DNA of 64,000 nucleotides from Streptomyces cyaneus (GCF_004028635.1 NZ_RQJW01000003.1:310001-374000), one strand, 5' to 3'; numbered from the stretch's first letter, positions 52,742 to 62,008 are shown. Translations and numbers: made by a program. The notes: generated from the sequence alone by a model not told the origin.

Positions 52742-52859
52742 GGGATCACTCCAGCACCCCGCCCGTGCCGCGGCAAGGCCTTTTCGACCCGACCGCACGC
52801 AGTCTGGGCGAACATGGGGTGCGCAAGGCAAAGCCGCACCGCGAGGAGGGCCGTACGTC

Positions 52860-53345
52860 ATGGTCGTGAAGGACTCCGAACTGCCGCACCTGCGTCGCTG
52901 CGTCGCGCTCGCGGCCCAGGCGCTGGAGGCCGGGGACGAGCCGTTCGGCTCGGTTCTCGTGGGGGCGGACGGCGTGGTGCTCGCCGAGGACCACAACCGG
53001 GTGGCCTCGGGCGACCGCACCCGGCACCCCGAGTTCGCGCTGGCACGCTGGTCCGCCGCCCACATGACGCCCGAGGAGCGGGCCGCCGCCACGGTGTACA
53101 CCTCCGGCGAGCACTGCCCGATGTGCGCGGCCGCGCACGCGTGGGTGGGCCTGGGTCGGATCGCGTACGTCGCCTCCTCCGAGCAACTGGCTGGATGGCT
53201 GGGCGAGTTGGGGGTGCCCGCGCCGCCCGTGCGGACTCTTCCGGTCCAGGAGGTCGCCCCCGGCGTGGTCGTGGACGGCCCGGTGCCCGAGCTGACGGAC
53301 GACGTCCGCGCACTGCACTTCCGCTTCCACCGGCGAACCGGCTGA
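52860..53345 (+). CDS. Nucleoside/guanine-type deaminase
   Basis: A 161-residue zinc deaminase of the cytidine-deaminase superfamily. Zinc motifs are RHPEFAL (His-Pro-Glu in place of the common His-Ala-Glu) and GEHCPMCAAA. The N-terminal FGSVLVGADG is typical. It may deaminate guanine, a nucleoside or a modified base. Confidence 0.87.
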   Translation: MVVKDSELPHLRRCVALAAQALEAGDEPFGSVLVGADGVVLAEDHNRVASGDRTRHPEFALARWSAAHMTPEERAAATVYTSGEHCPMCAAAHAWVGLGRIAYVASSEQLAGWLGELGVPAPPVRTLPVQEVAPGVVVDGPVPELTDDVRALHFRFHRRTG

Positions 53346-53383
53346 GGCCTGCCGAGAGGGGTGCTGCGGACCGGGCGTACGTG

Positions 53384-54238
53384 CTAGCCGAGTTCCAGGG
53401 TCGTGACGCCGAAGACGCGCTCCTCGGCGTACGGCCGCACCGGGCCCGTGTACATGCGGGCCGTCTCGAAGGAGGGGGTGAAACCGGCCTCCTCGGCGAG
53501 GGCCACGCCCGCCGCGTTGGGCTCGGGCACGTCGATGGCGACCTCGCGGCCGGCCGCCTCGGCGGTCAGGGCGGCGAACAGGGCCCGCGCGTCCTCGGCG
53601 GTGTCCGCGAAGAGCGGGCCGATGCGCCGGCAGTCGTGGCCGGGGCGGATCACGCCGTAGCCGGTGACACGGCCGCCGGTGCGGCGGACCACGGCGTGGT
53701 GTCCGGTGCCGGTGAGCCAGTGCGCGAGGAAGCGGGGGCGGCCGGCCGGGGTGCAGGTGCCGTCGTACACGGTGATGTCCTCGATGTCGTCGGACCGTAC
53801 GACCCGCACATCCGCCGGCACCTCGGAGGTGGGCGCGGTTCCGGTGAACCGGACCGTACGGTGGGCGAGTTGGAAGCCGGAGCGGCGGTAGTTGTCCTGC
53901 TGGGCGACGACCCCGTCGAGTCCGATCGTGCGGTCTCCGGCGTGGGCCAGCGCGGTCTTCCACGTGGTGAGGCCGTGGCCGCGGCCGCGCAGGTCGGGGC
54001 GGACCAGGTAGTGGCCGAGGAAGGCGTAGTCCGTGCCGTAGTTGACCACCGAGATCGCCGAGACGGGCTCGCCGTCGATCCGGCCGAGGAAGAAGCCGTC
54101 GGGGTCCTCGGCGAAGAAGGCCGGTCCGTCGGCGAGCCCGGGGTTCCAGCTCTCGTCGGCGGCCCATCCGCGGATGACCGACCAGTCGTCGAGGCCTGCA
54201 CGGCTGACGACGAGGTCTTCGGAGGCCGGAGAGGCCAT
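53384..54238 (-). CDS. GNAT-family acetyltransferase with two lobes
   Basis: A 284-residue protein with an N-terminal GNAT domain (YLVRPDLRGRGHGLTTWKTA near residue 80 and NYRRSGFQLAHRTVRF) and a C-terminal lobe (AEEAGFTPSFETARMY). This resembles the YitI/Acetyltransf_18 type. GGAG precedes ATG 54238. A perfect 16 bp palindrome lies 146 bp upstream. Confidence 0.87.
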   Translation of the reverse strand: MASPASEDLVVSRAGLDDWSVIRGWAADESWNPGLADGPAFFAEDPDGFFLGRIDGEPVSAISVVNYGTDYAFLGHYLVRPDLRGRGHGLTTWKTALAHAGDRTIGLDGVVAQQDNYRRSGFQLAHRTVRFTGTAPTSEVPADVRVVRSDDIEDITVYDGTCTPAGRPRFLAHWLTGTGHHAVVRRTGGRVTGYGVIRPGHDCRRIGPLFADTAEDARALFAALTAEAAGREVAIDVPEPNAAGVALAEEAGFTPSFETARMYTGPVRPYAEERVFGVTTLELG

Positions 54239-54383
54239 GAGTACGCTCCATTCCATGGGGGCTTCGCATGCGCACGGTGATCGACCGCGCACGGAGCATC
54301 CTTGCGGATCGTCCGAGAGGACGCCACGGCGTGATCAAGCCGTTGACGCGCCCCAAAGGGCCTTGGCCGTCCGGGTGTTCGGT

Positions 54384-54399
54384 ACTTCAGTACTGAAGT
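54384..54399. promoter_or_regulatory. Perfect 16 bp palindrome ACTTCAGTACTGAAGT
   Basis: It lies upstream of the minus-strand acetyltransferase gene and just beyond the chaplin terminator. A dimeric repressor site is the natural reading; no cognate regulator is adjacent. Confidence 0.5.
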
Positions 54400-54412
54400 G
54401 CTTCGGCACGAC

Positions 54413-54448
54413 GAAGGCCCCACCGCTCGCCAGCCCGGTGGGGCCTTC
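54413..54448 (-). terminator. Terminator of chaplin gene
   Basis: A perfect 13 bp stem (54413-54425 with 54436-54448) around a 10-base loop lies 24 bp after the chaplin stop. Confidence 0.88.
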
Positions 54449-54472
54449 CGTGCCGCGTGCGAAGACGCGGGG

Positions 54473-55126
54473 TCAGCGCACCGCCCCGGGACGGAAACGC
54501 CGGTACAGGATGGCCCCGCTCAGGACGAGAACCGTGCCACCCGCCACGGCGGCGAGGGTCTGGTCCGCTCCCGTGTGGGCGAGGGCGACCTCGGGCCCGT
54601 GCGGGACGAACGCGGGCGGCGCCGGACGCGGCTGGTGCCTCGTCGGCGGTACGGCCGGCTTGGGCGCCGGCTCGGTGGTGTGCGGAGGGTGGTCGCCGGG
54701 GGTGTTCACGGACTCGTTGCCGGTCGCCGGGTTGCCGACGCCGACCACGTTCACCGTGTTGCCGCTGACGTTCACCGGGAGGTGGACGGGCAGCTGGATG
54801 GTGTTGCCGGAGGCGACGCCCGGCGAATCCTTTCCGCGTCCCTCGGCCGAGGCTCCGCCGTTCGACGTGCCTCCCGTCTTGCCGCCACCGCCCTTGTTGG
54901 TGCAGGTGTTGCCCACGGCGGGGTTGAGCAGCCCCACCACGTTCACGGTGTTCCCGCACACGTTCACCGGTACGTGCACCGGGAGCTGGATGGTGTTGCC
55001 GGAGACCAGCCCGGGTGAGTCGGCCGCGGCACCGTCCGCCGCGGAGTCGGCATACGCCGGCATCGTCACAGCCATCGCGCCGGTGGCGGCGAAGGCGATC
55101 ACACCGTTTCGGGTAACCCGTCTCAT
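54473..55126 (-). CDS. Long chaplin with LAHTG sorting signal
   Basis: A 217-residue exported amyloid-type surface protein of the ChpA/B/C class. A signal peptide ends near residue 27. Chaplin domain 1 is at 36-77 (DSPGLVSGNTIQLPVHVPVN) with Cys57 and Cys75; domain 2 is at 100-141 with Ser121 and Glu138 where the cysteines belong. A Pro-rich wall spacer leads to LAHTG at 182-186, a helix and FRPGAVR for sortase anchoring. Such proteins coat aerial hyphae and make them hydrophobic. AGGGAGG precedes the ATG. Confidence 0.95.
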   Translation of the reverse strand: MRRVTRNGVIAFAATGAMAVTMPAYADSAADGAAADSPGLVSGNTIQLPVHVPVNVCGNTVNVVGLLNPAVGNTCTNKGGGGKTGGTSNGGASAEGRGKDSPGVASGNTIQLPVHLPVNVSGNTVNVVGVGNPATGNESVNTPGDHPPHTTEPAPKPAVPPTRHQPRPAPPAFVPHGPEVALAHTGADQTLAAVAGGTVLVLSGAILYRRFRPGAVR

Positions 55127-55372
55127 AGGTTCCCTCCCTGCCTTCCAGACATGCTCGCGAGCACTCGCCCGCACCGGATAAAACGCCGATGAACCATTCG
55201 AGTTATGGCTTATCGGTCTTTCACCCCATCGAGCGGCATGGTTGTCGAACTGAGTGATGACTCCGCATTCACCCGACTTGTTGTTCAGGCTCGCCAAGGA
55301 GGGGGACGTCGATGTGGTGATGCCGACGAAGCACGCAGCAAGGTCCCTGTGCCCTTGCTGCGGTGCTGGACG

Positions 55373-55588
55373 TCATCGCTTCCACGCCTCCGGGCCGCCG
55401 CCGCGCCACTCGATCAGCCTGGACCGCCGTACGTACTCCTCGTCGGCGTCCTCGATCCCCGCCCGGCGCAGGAACTCGGCGACGTCCAGCAGCCCGTACG
55501 CCATGCCGAGGAAATGGTCACCGGCACGGACCCGTCGGCCGCCGTCCTCGGCGGGCGGGTAGATCGCGATGGGCTGCTCGCCGTCCAT
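55373..55588 (-). CDS. Small conserved hypothetical protein
   Basis: A 71-residue acidic protein (GEQPIAIYPPAEDGGRRVRA, LGMAYGLLDVAEFLRRAGIE). The pattern looks familiar from streptomycete genomes, and codon use is good, but the ribosome-binding site is weak. Function unknown. Confidence 0.62.
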   Translation of the reverse strand: MDGEQPIAIYPPAEDGGRRVRAGDHFLGMAYGLLDVAEFLRRAGIEDADEEYVRRSRLIEWRGGGPEAWKR

Positions 55589-55691
55589 GGCACCAGGGTG
55601 CGGCCTGCGTCGGCCGCTCGCATGCGGGGCTGCTGTGCCATACGCCGGACCCCGTTGTTGCCGCTCGCCCGCAGGCCGCCCTCCACTGCCT

Positions 55692-56552
55692 CTACTGCGT
55701 CCTGGTCGCGGCGAGTTCCCCCAGCACTCGGGCCGCCGCTGCCGGGGCGACCAGCCACTTCAGGTGGCTGCCCTCGAGGGTGTGGACGTCGTACGGGTTG
55801 TCCGGTGTGAGGGCGTTGCCCTCGCGGATCAGCCGGTCCTGCAGGGCGAGCGGCAGACTCGCGTCGTCGGCCAGGCGCACGTACGTCTTCGGAATGCGGC
55901 CCCAGGTCGCGGCCTGCGCCCGGTCGGCGGAGGTGCCGACATCCAGGTTCTCGTCGGGCTGGAAGGTGTTCAGGAAGGTCAGGAACTCCTCGTCGGTGCC
56001 GTCGGCCAGGAAGGCCGCCTTGAACGCCGCGAGGGCGTCCGGATCCGCGGTGCGGAAGTTGACGCGGAGCAGGCCGAGTTCGGCCGGGTTCCCGGCCATC
56101 GCCGCAGCCAGGGAGCCTGCGTCGACCGTGGCCATCTCCGGTTCGGCGTAGTAGTCGCTGACGTCGAGATCGACGGGGCACCAGGCCGAGACGTAGACGA
56201 TGCGGTCGATGAGGTCCGGCCGTGCGTTGGCCGCGGCGGTGGCGGTGACGCCTCCGCGGCTGTGCGAGACGAGGATCACGGGACCGTTGCGACGTGCCCG
56301 TTCCAGGATCCCGATCAGGTGCGCCGCGTTGTCGGCGAGCGTGACGCCCTTGATCGAGCCGGGCGTGGTGGCGAGGGCTTCGAGATCCTGCGGGGCCTGA
56401 TAGGCGCGCGAGTAGGTCGCCCTGAAGCCGTGACCTGGCAGGTCCACGGCGACCGAGCGGTGCCCGAGGAGACCGAGCTCGGCCTGGAGCGGTGCGAAGG
56501 AGAAGGAGTTCGCGAAGGCTCCGTGAACCAACACGAAGGTCGGTTGCTGCAT
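55692..56552 (-). CDS. Alpha/beta hydrolase (salicylate-esterase-like)
   Basis: A 286-residue cytosolic hydrolase with HGAFANSFSF (oxyanion), the nucleophile in SHSRGG (Ser-His-Ser-Arg-Gly) near residue 96 and His in EGSHLKWLVAP near the C-terminus. The arrangement recalls plant methyl-esterase-like and DUF1749-like hydrolases. ATG 56552 is chosen; a longer TTG start at 56603 is less likely. Confidence 0.88.
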   Translation of the reverse strand: MQQPTFVLVHGAFANSFSFAPLQAELGLLGHRSVAVDLPGHGFRATYSRAYQAPQDLEALATTPGSIKGVTLADNAAHLIGILERARRNGPVILVSHSRGGVTATAAANARPDLIDRIVYVSAWCPVDLDVSDYYAEPEMATVDAGSLAAAMAGNPAELGLLRVNFRTADPDALAAFKAAFLADGTDEEFLTFLNTFQPDENLDVGTSADRAQAATWGRIPKTYVRLADDASLPLALQDRLIREGNALTPDNPYDVHTLEGSHLKWLVAPAAAARVLGELAATRTQ

Positions 56553-56787
56553 CTGTCTGCCCACTTTCCGAATGCCTGGAATTCGAACGTTCACACTAAT
56601 CAATCAAAGATCATCCGCACCACCGGTACGATCCCCTCCGCTTGCGGCCCGCCCGACGGGCACACAAGGCGCGCAGCGTACGGGCGGCCAGGCGGCCCGC
56701 TCGTCCGGAGGCGTGGGTTCCAGGGCCCGCTTATCGTGATCGAGGACGCCGTACCCCGGTCCGCGACGGGCGTCCCTGGAGGCATTG

Positions 56788-58398
56788 ATGCTGGCCAAGC
56801 TGTCAACGCGGCCCTCACTTCGGCGCTGCGCGGTCACCGGCGCGGTCGGACTGGTCCTGCTCGGCACTGGACTGCCGGCGGCCACGGACAGCGCCGAGCC
56901 CGACCTCAGCCGCTTCTACCGGCAGAAGGTCACCTGGGCCAAGTGTCCGGGCGAGGGCCTGCCGAAGGATCTGCAGTGCGGCAAGGTGACCGTCCCCCTC
57001 GACTATGCCCGTCCCCGGGCGGGGAAGCTCGATCTGGCGCTCGCCCGCTACCGGGCCACGGGCGAGAAGCAGGGCTCGGTGCTGCTGAACTTCGGCGGGC
57101 CGGGCGGCCCCGGTATCCCTGAATTCGCCGAGGGCGGCAAGGAGTTCATGGAGCTGACGGACGGCTACGACATCGTCACCTTCGATCCGCGCGGCGTCGG
57201 CAGGTCCTCCCCGGTCAGCTGCGGGGACGGCGAGGAGGACATCGCCGTGACGGGCGACGGCACGGAAATCGGCCGCGATCCGCAGTCCGTCCTGAAGCAG
57301 TTGAGGAAGGCGGCCGACGCGTGCGCCCGGCACTCCGGGCCCGTACTCCCCCACATCGGCACGGTCAACACCTCGCGCGACATGGACGTGATACGCCAGG
57401 CCCTCGGCGACAAGAAGCTGAACTACCTGGGGTTCTCCTACGGAACCCGGCTCGGCGCGGTGTACGCCGCCCAATTCCCCGAGAGAGTCGGCCGATTGGT
57501 GCTCGACGGGGTGGACACGCTGACCGAACCGCTGACCGAGCAGGGGGTGGCAGGCGCCCAGGGGCAGCAGAAGGCGCTGGAGGAGTTCATCAACTGGTGT
57601 GTGAAGGACATCGCCTGTCCCTTCGGGCAGGACCCTCGCGAGGCCCGTAAGGAGGTCGTACGACGCGTCGAGTCGCTGGACGAGGACCCGCTGCCGTCGG
57701 CCTTCGGTGAGCCGTTCACCGGGCAGGACCTGGTCGGGGCCCTCGCACAGGCGCTCTACAGCGAGGAGTTGTGGCCTTCCCTGGAGCGGGCCCTCGCCTC
57801 GCTGTTCGAGGACGGCGACCCGCACGCCATCGAGACGTTCGCCACCGGCGGGGCCGCACCCACGGGCCGGGAGGAGACCGGGGCGACCAAGGTGACCGAG
57901 GAGACCGGGGATCCCGATGGCGGGCTCGTCGACGACGAGGACGTCCCGCTCGACAACCTCCCGGCGGCACTGATGGCGATCAACTGCGCGGATGATCCGG
58001 ACCGCCCGACGGACGAGCAGATCATCGGCAATCTCGACCGGCTGCGCGCCGAGTACGAGCAGGCGTCACCGGTCTTCGGCCCCTACCGGCTCACGGGAGT
58101 GCTGATGTGCTACGGCCGCCCCAGGGGCACGGACTTCATCCGCGACGACGTGAAGGACGTGCACACGTCGAAGATGCTTCTCGTGGGCACCCGCGGCGAC
58201 CCGGCGACGCCGTACCGCTGGACCGTGGAGACGGCGAAGCGACTCGGTCCCTCGGCCGTGGTCCTGGACAACAAGGGCGGCGGCCACACCGGATACGCCT
58301 CCTCCAAGTGCGTGCACGGCAAGATCGACGCCTTTCTGCTGTACGGCACGCTGCCGGCCGACGGCAGCTCCTGCGGGCCGGAGGACGTCGGGGAGTAG
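56788..58398 (+). CDS. Secreted tripeptidyl-aminopeptidase-like alpha/beta hydrolase
   Basis: A 536-residue exported peptidase of the Slp/tripeptidyl aminopeptidase family (S33). The N-terminus RRCAVTGAVGLVLLGTGLPA is a signal peptide. Catalytic residues are Ser in GFSYGTRLG, Asp in GTRGDPATP and His in GGGHTGYASS; a TAP-like C-terminal domain carries the last two. It would release N-terminal peptides outside the cell. GGAGG precedes ATG 56788. Confidence 0.92.
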   Translation: MLAKLSTRPSLRRCAVTGAVGLVLLGTGLPAATDSAEPDLSRFYRQKVTWAKCPGEGLPKDLQCGKVTVPLDYARPRAGKLDLALARYRATGEKQGSVLLNFGGPGGPGIPEFAEGGKEFMELTDGYDIVTFDPRGVGRSSPVSCGDGEEDIAVTGDGTEIGRDPQSVLKQLRKAADACARHSGPVLPHIGTVNTSRDMDVIRQALGDKKLNYLGFSYGTRLGAVYAAQFPERVGRLVLDGVDTLTEPLTEQGVAGAQGQQKALEEFINWCVKDIACPFGQDPREARKEVVRRVESLDEDPLPSAFGEPFTGQDLVGALAQALYSEELWPSLERALASLFEDGDPHAIETFATGGAAPTGREETGATKVTEETGDPDGGLVDDEDVPLDNLPAALMAINCADDPDRPTDEQIIGNLDRLRAEYEQASPVFGPYRLTGVLMCYGRPRGTDFIRDDVKDVHTSKMLLVGTRGDPATPYRWTVETAKRLGPSAVVLDNKGGGHTGYASSKCVHGKIDAFLLYGTLPADGSSCGPEDVGE

Positions 58399-58462
58399 GC
58401 CGGGCAAGGGCGATGGGATTGCCCCTAATGCCCGATCGGTGAATCGGTCCTATCGTGCTGTT

Positions 58463-59560
58463 ATGGAGCACGCACTCAGTCCCACGACCCTCATCGAGCT
58501 GCGGCGCCCGCGCCCCTATCCGGCCGTGTCCGTGCTGACGCCCACACATCGCCGAGAGCCCTATCGGGCCCAGGACCAGGTTCGGCTGCGCAACGTCGTG
58601 GCCGAGGCCAAGAAACAGCTGGAGGCCGACCCCTCGGTCACCCGCGAGCGACGGGTGGATGTCGAGCGACAGCTCGACCAGGCCCTCGCCGAGGTCGATC
58701 TCACCTATGCCGAGGACGGCCTGGTGATCTTCGCAGCCCCGGGCGAGCACCAGGTGTGGTCGCTCGCCCGCACGGTGCCCGAGCGCGTGGTGCTCTCGGA
58801 CACCTTCCTGACCCGCAACCTCGTCTCCGCGGAGGCCGCCGAGCGGCCGTACTGGGTGCTCTCGGTCTCCCCCGACCGGGTCACCCTGTGGGCCGGCAGC
58901 CTGGACCGCGTCACCGAGGCCCGCATCGGCGGTTTCCCGCTGACCAGGCGTTTCGACAACTTCGACGCCGAGCGCCAGGAGCAGATCGGCGACATGCCGA
59001 GCACGTACCGCGACGAGGGCACCCGCCACTTCCTCAAGGACGCCGACTCCGCCATGAGCGCGATCCTCCGGGACAATCCGCGGCCGCTGTACATCACCGG
59101 CGAGCAGGCGGCGCTGTCCCTGCTGGACGAGATCGGCGGCACCGCCAAGGACGCGGTGCACGTCCCGCACGGCGGGCTCGCGCACGGCACGCACGAGGCG
59201 GTGTGGCAGGCGATCCGGCCGGTGATCACCGCCGAGGACCGCAGAAACACCGACGCCGTGGCCCGGGAACTGGAAACCGCCCTCGGCCGCAAGGCGTTCG
59301 CCGCCGGTGTCGACGAGGTCTGGCGCAGCGCCCGGGAGGGCCGGATCCGGCTACTGGCCGTCGAGGAGAACTACCGGGTGACGGTACGCGGCGAGGACGG
59401 CGACCATCTCATCCCCGCCGAGAGCGGCGAGCTCGACGCCCGCGAGGACATCGTGGACGAGATCGTCGAGCAGTGCCTGGAGACCGGTGCCGAGGTCCGT
59501 TTCGTACCGGACGGCACGCTGAGCGACTCTCAGGGGATCGCCGGGGTGCTGCGGTACTGA
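58463..59560 (+). CDS. baeRF-like (eRF1-related) protein
   Basis: A 365-residue protein resembling the bacterial/archaeal eRF1-like family 3: an N-terminal segment LRRPRPYPAVSVLTPTHRRE, a middle domain with LYITGEQAALSLLDEI, and a C-terminal eL30-like domain (GRIRLLAVEENYRVTV, DEIVEQCLETGAEVRFV). Relatives are thought to act on ribosomes, perhaps in peptide release or hibernation; the GGQ-type motif is not seen. No ribosome-binding site precedes the ATG, so it may be leaderless. Confidence 0.82.
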   Translation: MEHALSPTTLIELRRPRPYPAVSVLTPTHRREPYRAQDQVRLRNVVAEAKKQLEADPSVTRERRVDVERQLDQALAEVDLTYAEDGLVIFAAPGEHQVWSLARTVPERVVLSDTFLTRNLVSAEAAERPYWVLSVSPDRVTLWAGSLDRVTEARIGGFPLTRRFDNFDAERQEQIGDMPSTYRDEGTRHFLKDADSAMSAILRDNPRPLYITGEQAALSLLDEIGGTAKDAVHVPHGGLAHGTHEAVWQAIRPVITAEDRRNTDAVARELETALGRKAFAAGVDEVWRSAREGRIRLLAVEENYRVTVRGEDGDHLIPAESGELDAREDIVDEIVEQCLETGAEVRFVPDGTLSDSQGIAGVLRY

Positions 59561-59570
59561 CGCCGGAGCG

Positions 59571-59610
59571 ATGAGGAGGCACAGCGGCGGTGGCCCGGTC
59601 GCCTCCTCAT
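59571..59610 (+). terminator. Hairpin after baeRF-like gene
   Basis: ATGAGGAGGC and GCCTCCTCAT form a perfect 10 bp stem around a 20-base loop, 10 bp after the stop codon. Confidence 0.65.
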
Positions 59611-59669
59611 ACGGCCGGCCTTCCCTACGCCGCCTCCTCCTACGCGGCCTCCTCGTCCGGTCGACCGCC

Positions 59670-60083
59670 TCAGACGCTGCCGAAGAGCGAGCTCAGGCCG
59701 CGCTCCACGACCGCCCCGAGGTCTTCCTCACCGGTCGCGACCACCGCATAGGTCCGCAGCAGGAAGCGGTTCAGTGCGGCCGTGTCGAACTGGAGCAGCG
59801 CCATGCCGTAGGGCGAGTGCAGCTCCACGACCGTACGCTCCGGACCGCAGGGCCAGATGTGCACGTCCCCGTCCCCGGCCGGCCCGCGCAGGCCCTCCTC
59901 CAGCAGGCTTCGGGCGAAGATCCAGGTCGCACCATGGCCGTCGAGGGAGACCTCGCCCGGGAAGTCGATGTGCACCGCCAGCGGGTCCGTGGAGGCGTAC
60001 CGCAGCTTGGCGGGAACGGGGCGTTCGCGCTCCTCGCCGGTGATGAGACGGGCGCGGGCGGGCTGCTCGAGGGCGATGTCCAT
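59670..60083 (-). CDS. SsgA-like sporulation protein (SALP)
   Basis: A 137-residue SsgA/SsgB-family protein (LRYASTDPLAVHIDFPGEVS, TWIFARSLLEEGLRGPAGDG, VVELHSPYGMALLQFD). SALPs control septum placement, cell-wall remodelling and spore separation in streptomycetes. Which of SsgA-G it corresponds to cannot be told. It is monocistronic. Confidence 0.9.
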   Translation of the reverse strand: MDIALEQPARARLITGEERERPVPAKLRYASTDPLAVHIDFPGEVSLDGHGATWIFARSLLEEGLRGPAGDGDVHIWPCGPERTVVELHSPYGMALLQFDTAALNRFLLRTYAVVATGEEDLGAVVERGLSSLFGSV

Positions 60084-60514
60084 GGGCGGTCTCCCCTGCG
60101 GGTCGGAGGTAGGACGGTTTTTGCCGCTGTGCTTTTACGACCCCGCAGATGCCGTTTGCATTACGCCGGAACGCACATCATTTATGTGACCTGCATCACT
60201 CCGGAAGAGTGCATCGCCCCGACCGACCGCCACCGCCGCCCCGCCCCTAGAACATCCAGCCGTCGAACACTCGATTGAGCGCTACGCAATCACTCCGAGA
60301 GGACCTCAAATCACGTACCCCGTCTACGACTTGACCCCTTCGGCGACCTACAGCAATCGCATGGCGCGAGCCCGCCGTGAAGACTCTGGCATATGCCAGA
60401 CGCACCACCGTATCGGGTGTTGCCAAATCCCTTACAGGGCGTCGCGGGCTGTGCAACAGTCGTAACGGTCCTTCCGTCAGCCTTGGTCGTACCGTCCTCG
60501 CATCGGAGTGCGTC
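60084..60514. other. 431 bp divergent region of SALP and SpoIIE genes
   Basis: No gene is supported. The region holds both promoters and a perfect 16 bp palindrome at 60385-60400. Base composition is lower in GC near 60120-60190, next to the SALP start. Confidence 0.55.
60385..60400. promoter_or_regulatory. Perfect 16 bp palindrome TCTGGCATATGCCAGA
   Basis: It lies 115 bp upstream of the PAS-SpoIIE gene and about 300 bp from the SALP start. Its symmetry suggests a dimeric regulator such as a LuxR- or TetR-type protein. Confidence 0.55.
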
Positions 60515-61942
60515 ATGCCGCCCCATCTCTCTGCGGACCGCTCAGCCGCTCAGCCGCCCGGACGCGGCTCGGTCGAAGCGCTCATATCGCAGACGCGGCG
60601 ACTGAAGGGCGACGTCGACGCCGTACGACGGGACACGCGGAGCGACGACGGTTCGGATCCGCAGCAGCGGTGGCAGCGGGCGCTGTACGACCTCGCCCTG
60701 CACCAGCTCGACGACCTCGACGAGCACCTGGCGCAGCTGCGGGACGGCCCTGCCCCGGTGGACGTGGCTCCCGCGGCCGCGCCCGACGCCGTGCCGCCCG
60801 CTCCTCGGCGCGGCTCGCTGCTCAGCCGGGTCGGCAGCGCGGAGTGGAACCTGCTGACGGACGAGGCGAGTTGGTCCGGCGAGCTCTACCAGATCCTGGG
60901 TCGGGACCCCGCCACTCCACCGCTCACCCTCGACGAGCTGCCGTCCCTGCTGCTCGACGAAGACCGGCCGAAGCTGACGGCGATGGTCACGAACTGCCTC
61001 GTCGACGCCAAGCCCATCGACGGCGAGTTCCGCGTCGTACGGCCGGACGGCGAGGTCCGGACCGTGCACATGATGGGCGAGCCCGTGCTCGACACCGACG
61101 GCAGCACCGCCTCGATGTGGGCCGTGCTGCGGGACGTCAGCGAACTGCGCCGAAGCCAGCGCGAGGTGAGCGAGACCCGTGACTCGCTCCAGCGCCACCG
61201 GCACCACGCGCAGAGCGAGCACCGGCTCGCGGTCGAGCTGCAGGAGGCCGTGCTGCCGCCGTGGCGCGGCTCCCTGCGGCTGCCGCACCAGGGACCGGAG
61301 ACCCTGGACCTCGCGGCTCACTATCTGCCGGCGTCGACGAGCGCGCTGATCGGCGGCGACTGGTACGACGCGCTCGAACTGGCCGACGGAGCAACGCTGT
61401 TGAGCATCGGCGACCTCACCGGGCACGGCGTCGCCGTGGCCTCGGGCATGGCGACCCTGCTGGGCGCCGTACGCGGCATGGCCATGGCGGGCACCCAGCC
61501 GGGGCAACTGATGTCCTGGCTCAACCAGTTGCTCGACGCCACCGTCCAGCCGGCCCTCGGCAGCGCCGTCTGCTGCCGCTACCGACCCGAGACCCGCACC
61601 CTGAGCTGGGCACAGGCCGGACACCCCGCCCCGCTGCTGTTCCGCGACGGGACGGGGCGCAGGCTGAACGCGCCGGACGGCGTCCTGCTCGGCGCCACCT
61701 CGGGTGCCGTCTACGCACAGGCCGAAGAGACCCTCGAGGTGGGCGACCTGCTCCTGCTGCACACCGACGGACTGGTGCCGAGGCACAGCGGGGCGGACTC
61801 CGTGCAGCGCCTCCTCGACCTCGGTCCCCGCGTCGGCGAGGCACACACCGCACAGGACTGCGTACGGCTGGTCGTCGAGGAGTTCGGTGACAGTGAGCGC
61901 GAGGACAATGCCTGTGTGCTCGTGGCCAGGGTGACGTCCTAG
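60515..61942 (+). CDS. PAS-domain SpoIIE/PP2C-type phosphatase
   Basis: A 475-residue signalling phosphatase. Residues 20-75 form a helical N-terminus, residues 105-220 a PAS fold (GSAEWNLLTDEASWSGELYQ, VRPDGEVRTVHMMGEPVLD), then a coiled coil, and residues 245-475 a SpoIIE-like PPM domain with metal aspartates in IGGDWYDA and SIGDLTGHG and the final EDNACVLVARV. Such enzymes dephosphorylate anti-anti-sigma factors. GGAG precedes ATG 60515. The stop codon lies in a triplicated 11 bp repeat. Confidence 0.93.
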   Translation: MPPHLSADRSAAQPPGRGSVEALISQTRRLKGDVDAVRRDTRSDDGSDPQQRWQRALYDLALHQLDDLDEHLAQLRDGPAPVDVAPAAAPDAVPPAPRRGSLLSRVGSAEWNLLTDEASWSGELYQILGRDPATPPLTLDELPSLLLDEDRPKLTAMVTNCLVDAKPIDGEFRVVRPDGEVRTVHMMGEPVLDTDGSTASMWAVLRDVSELRRSQREVSETRDSLQRHRHHAQSEHRLAVELQEAVLPPWRGSLRLPHQGPETLDLAAHYLPASTSALIGGDWYDALELADGATLLSIGDLTGHGVAVASGMATLLGAVRGMAMAGTQPGQLMSWLNQLLDATVQPALGSAVCCRYRPETRTLSWAQAGHPAPLLFRDGTGRRLNAPDGVLLGATSGAVYAQAEETLEVGDLLLLHTDGLVPRHSGADSVQRLLDLGPRVGEAHTAQDCVRLVVEEFGDSEREDNACVLVARVTS

Positions 61943-61977
61943 AACTACTACGTCCTAGAAGCTACGACGTCCTAGAA
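61934..61977. repeat. Triplicated ACGTCCTAGAA at stop codon
   Basis: Copies at 61934, 61950 and 61967 (spacing 16 and 17). The TAG stop of the phosphatase gene lies in the first copy. Confidence 0.8.
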
Positions 61978-62008
61978 CCTACTGGGATCAATCAGTCGCA
62001 CAGTCCCC

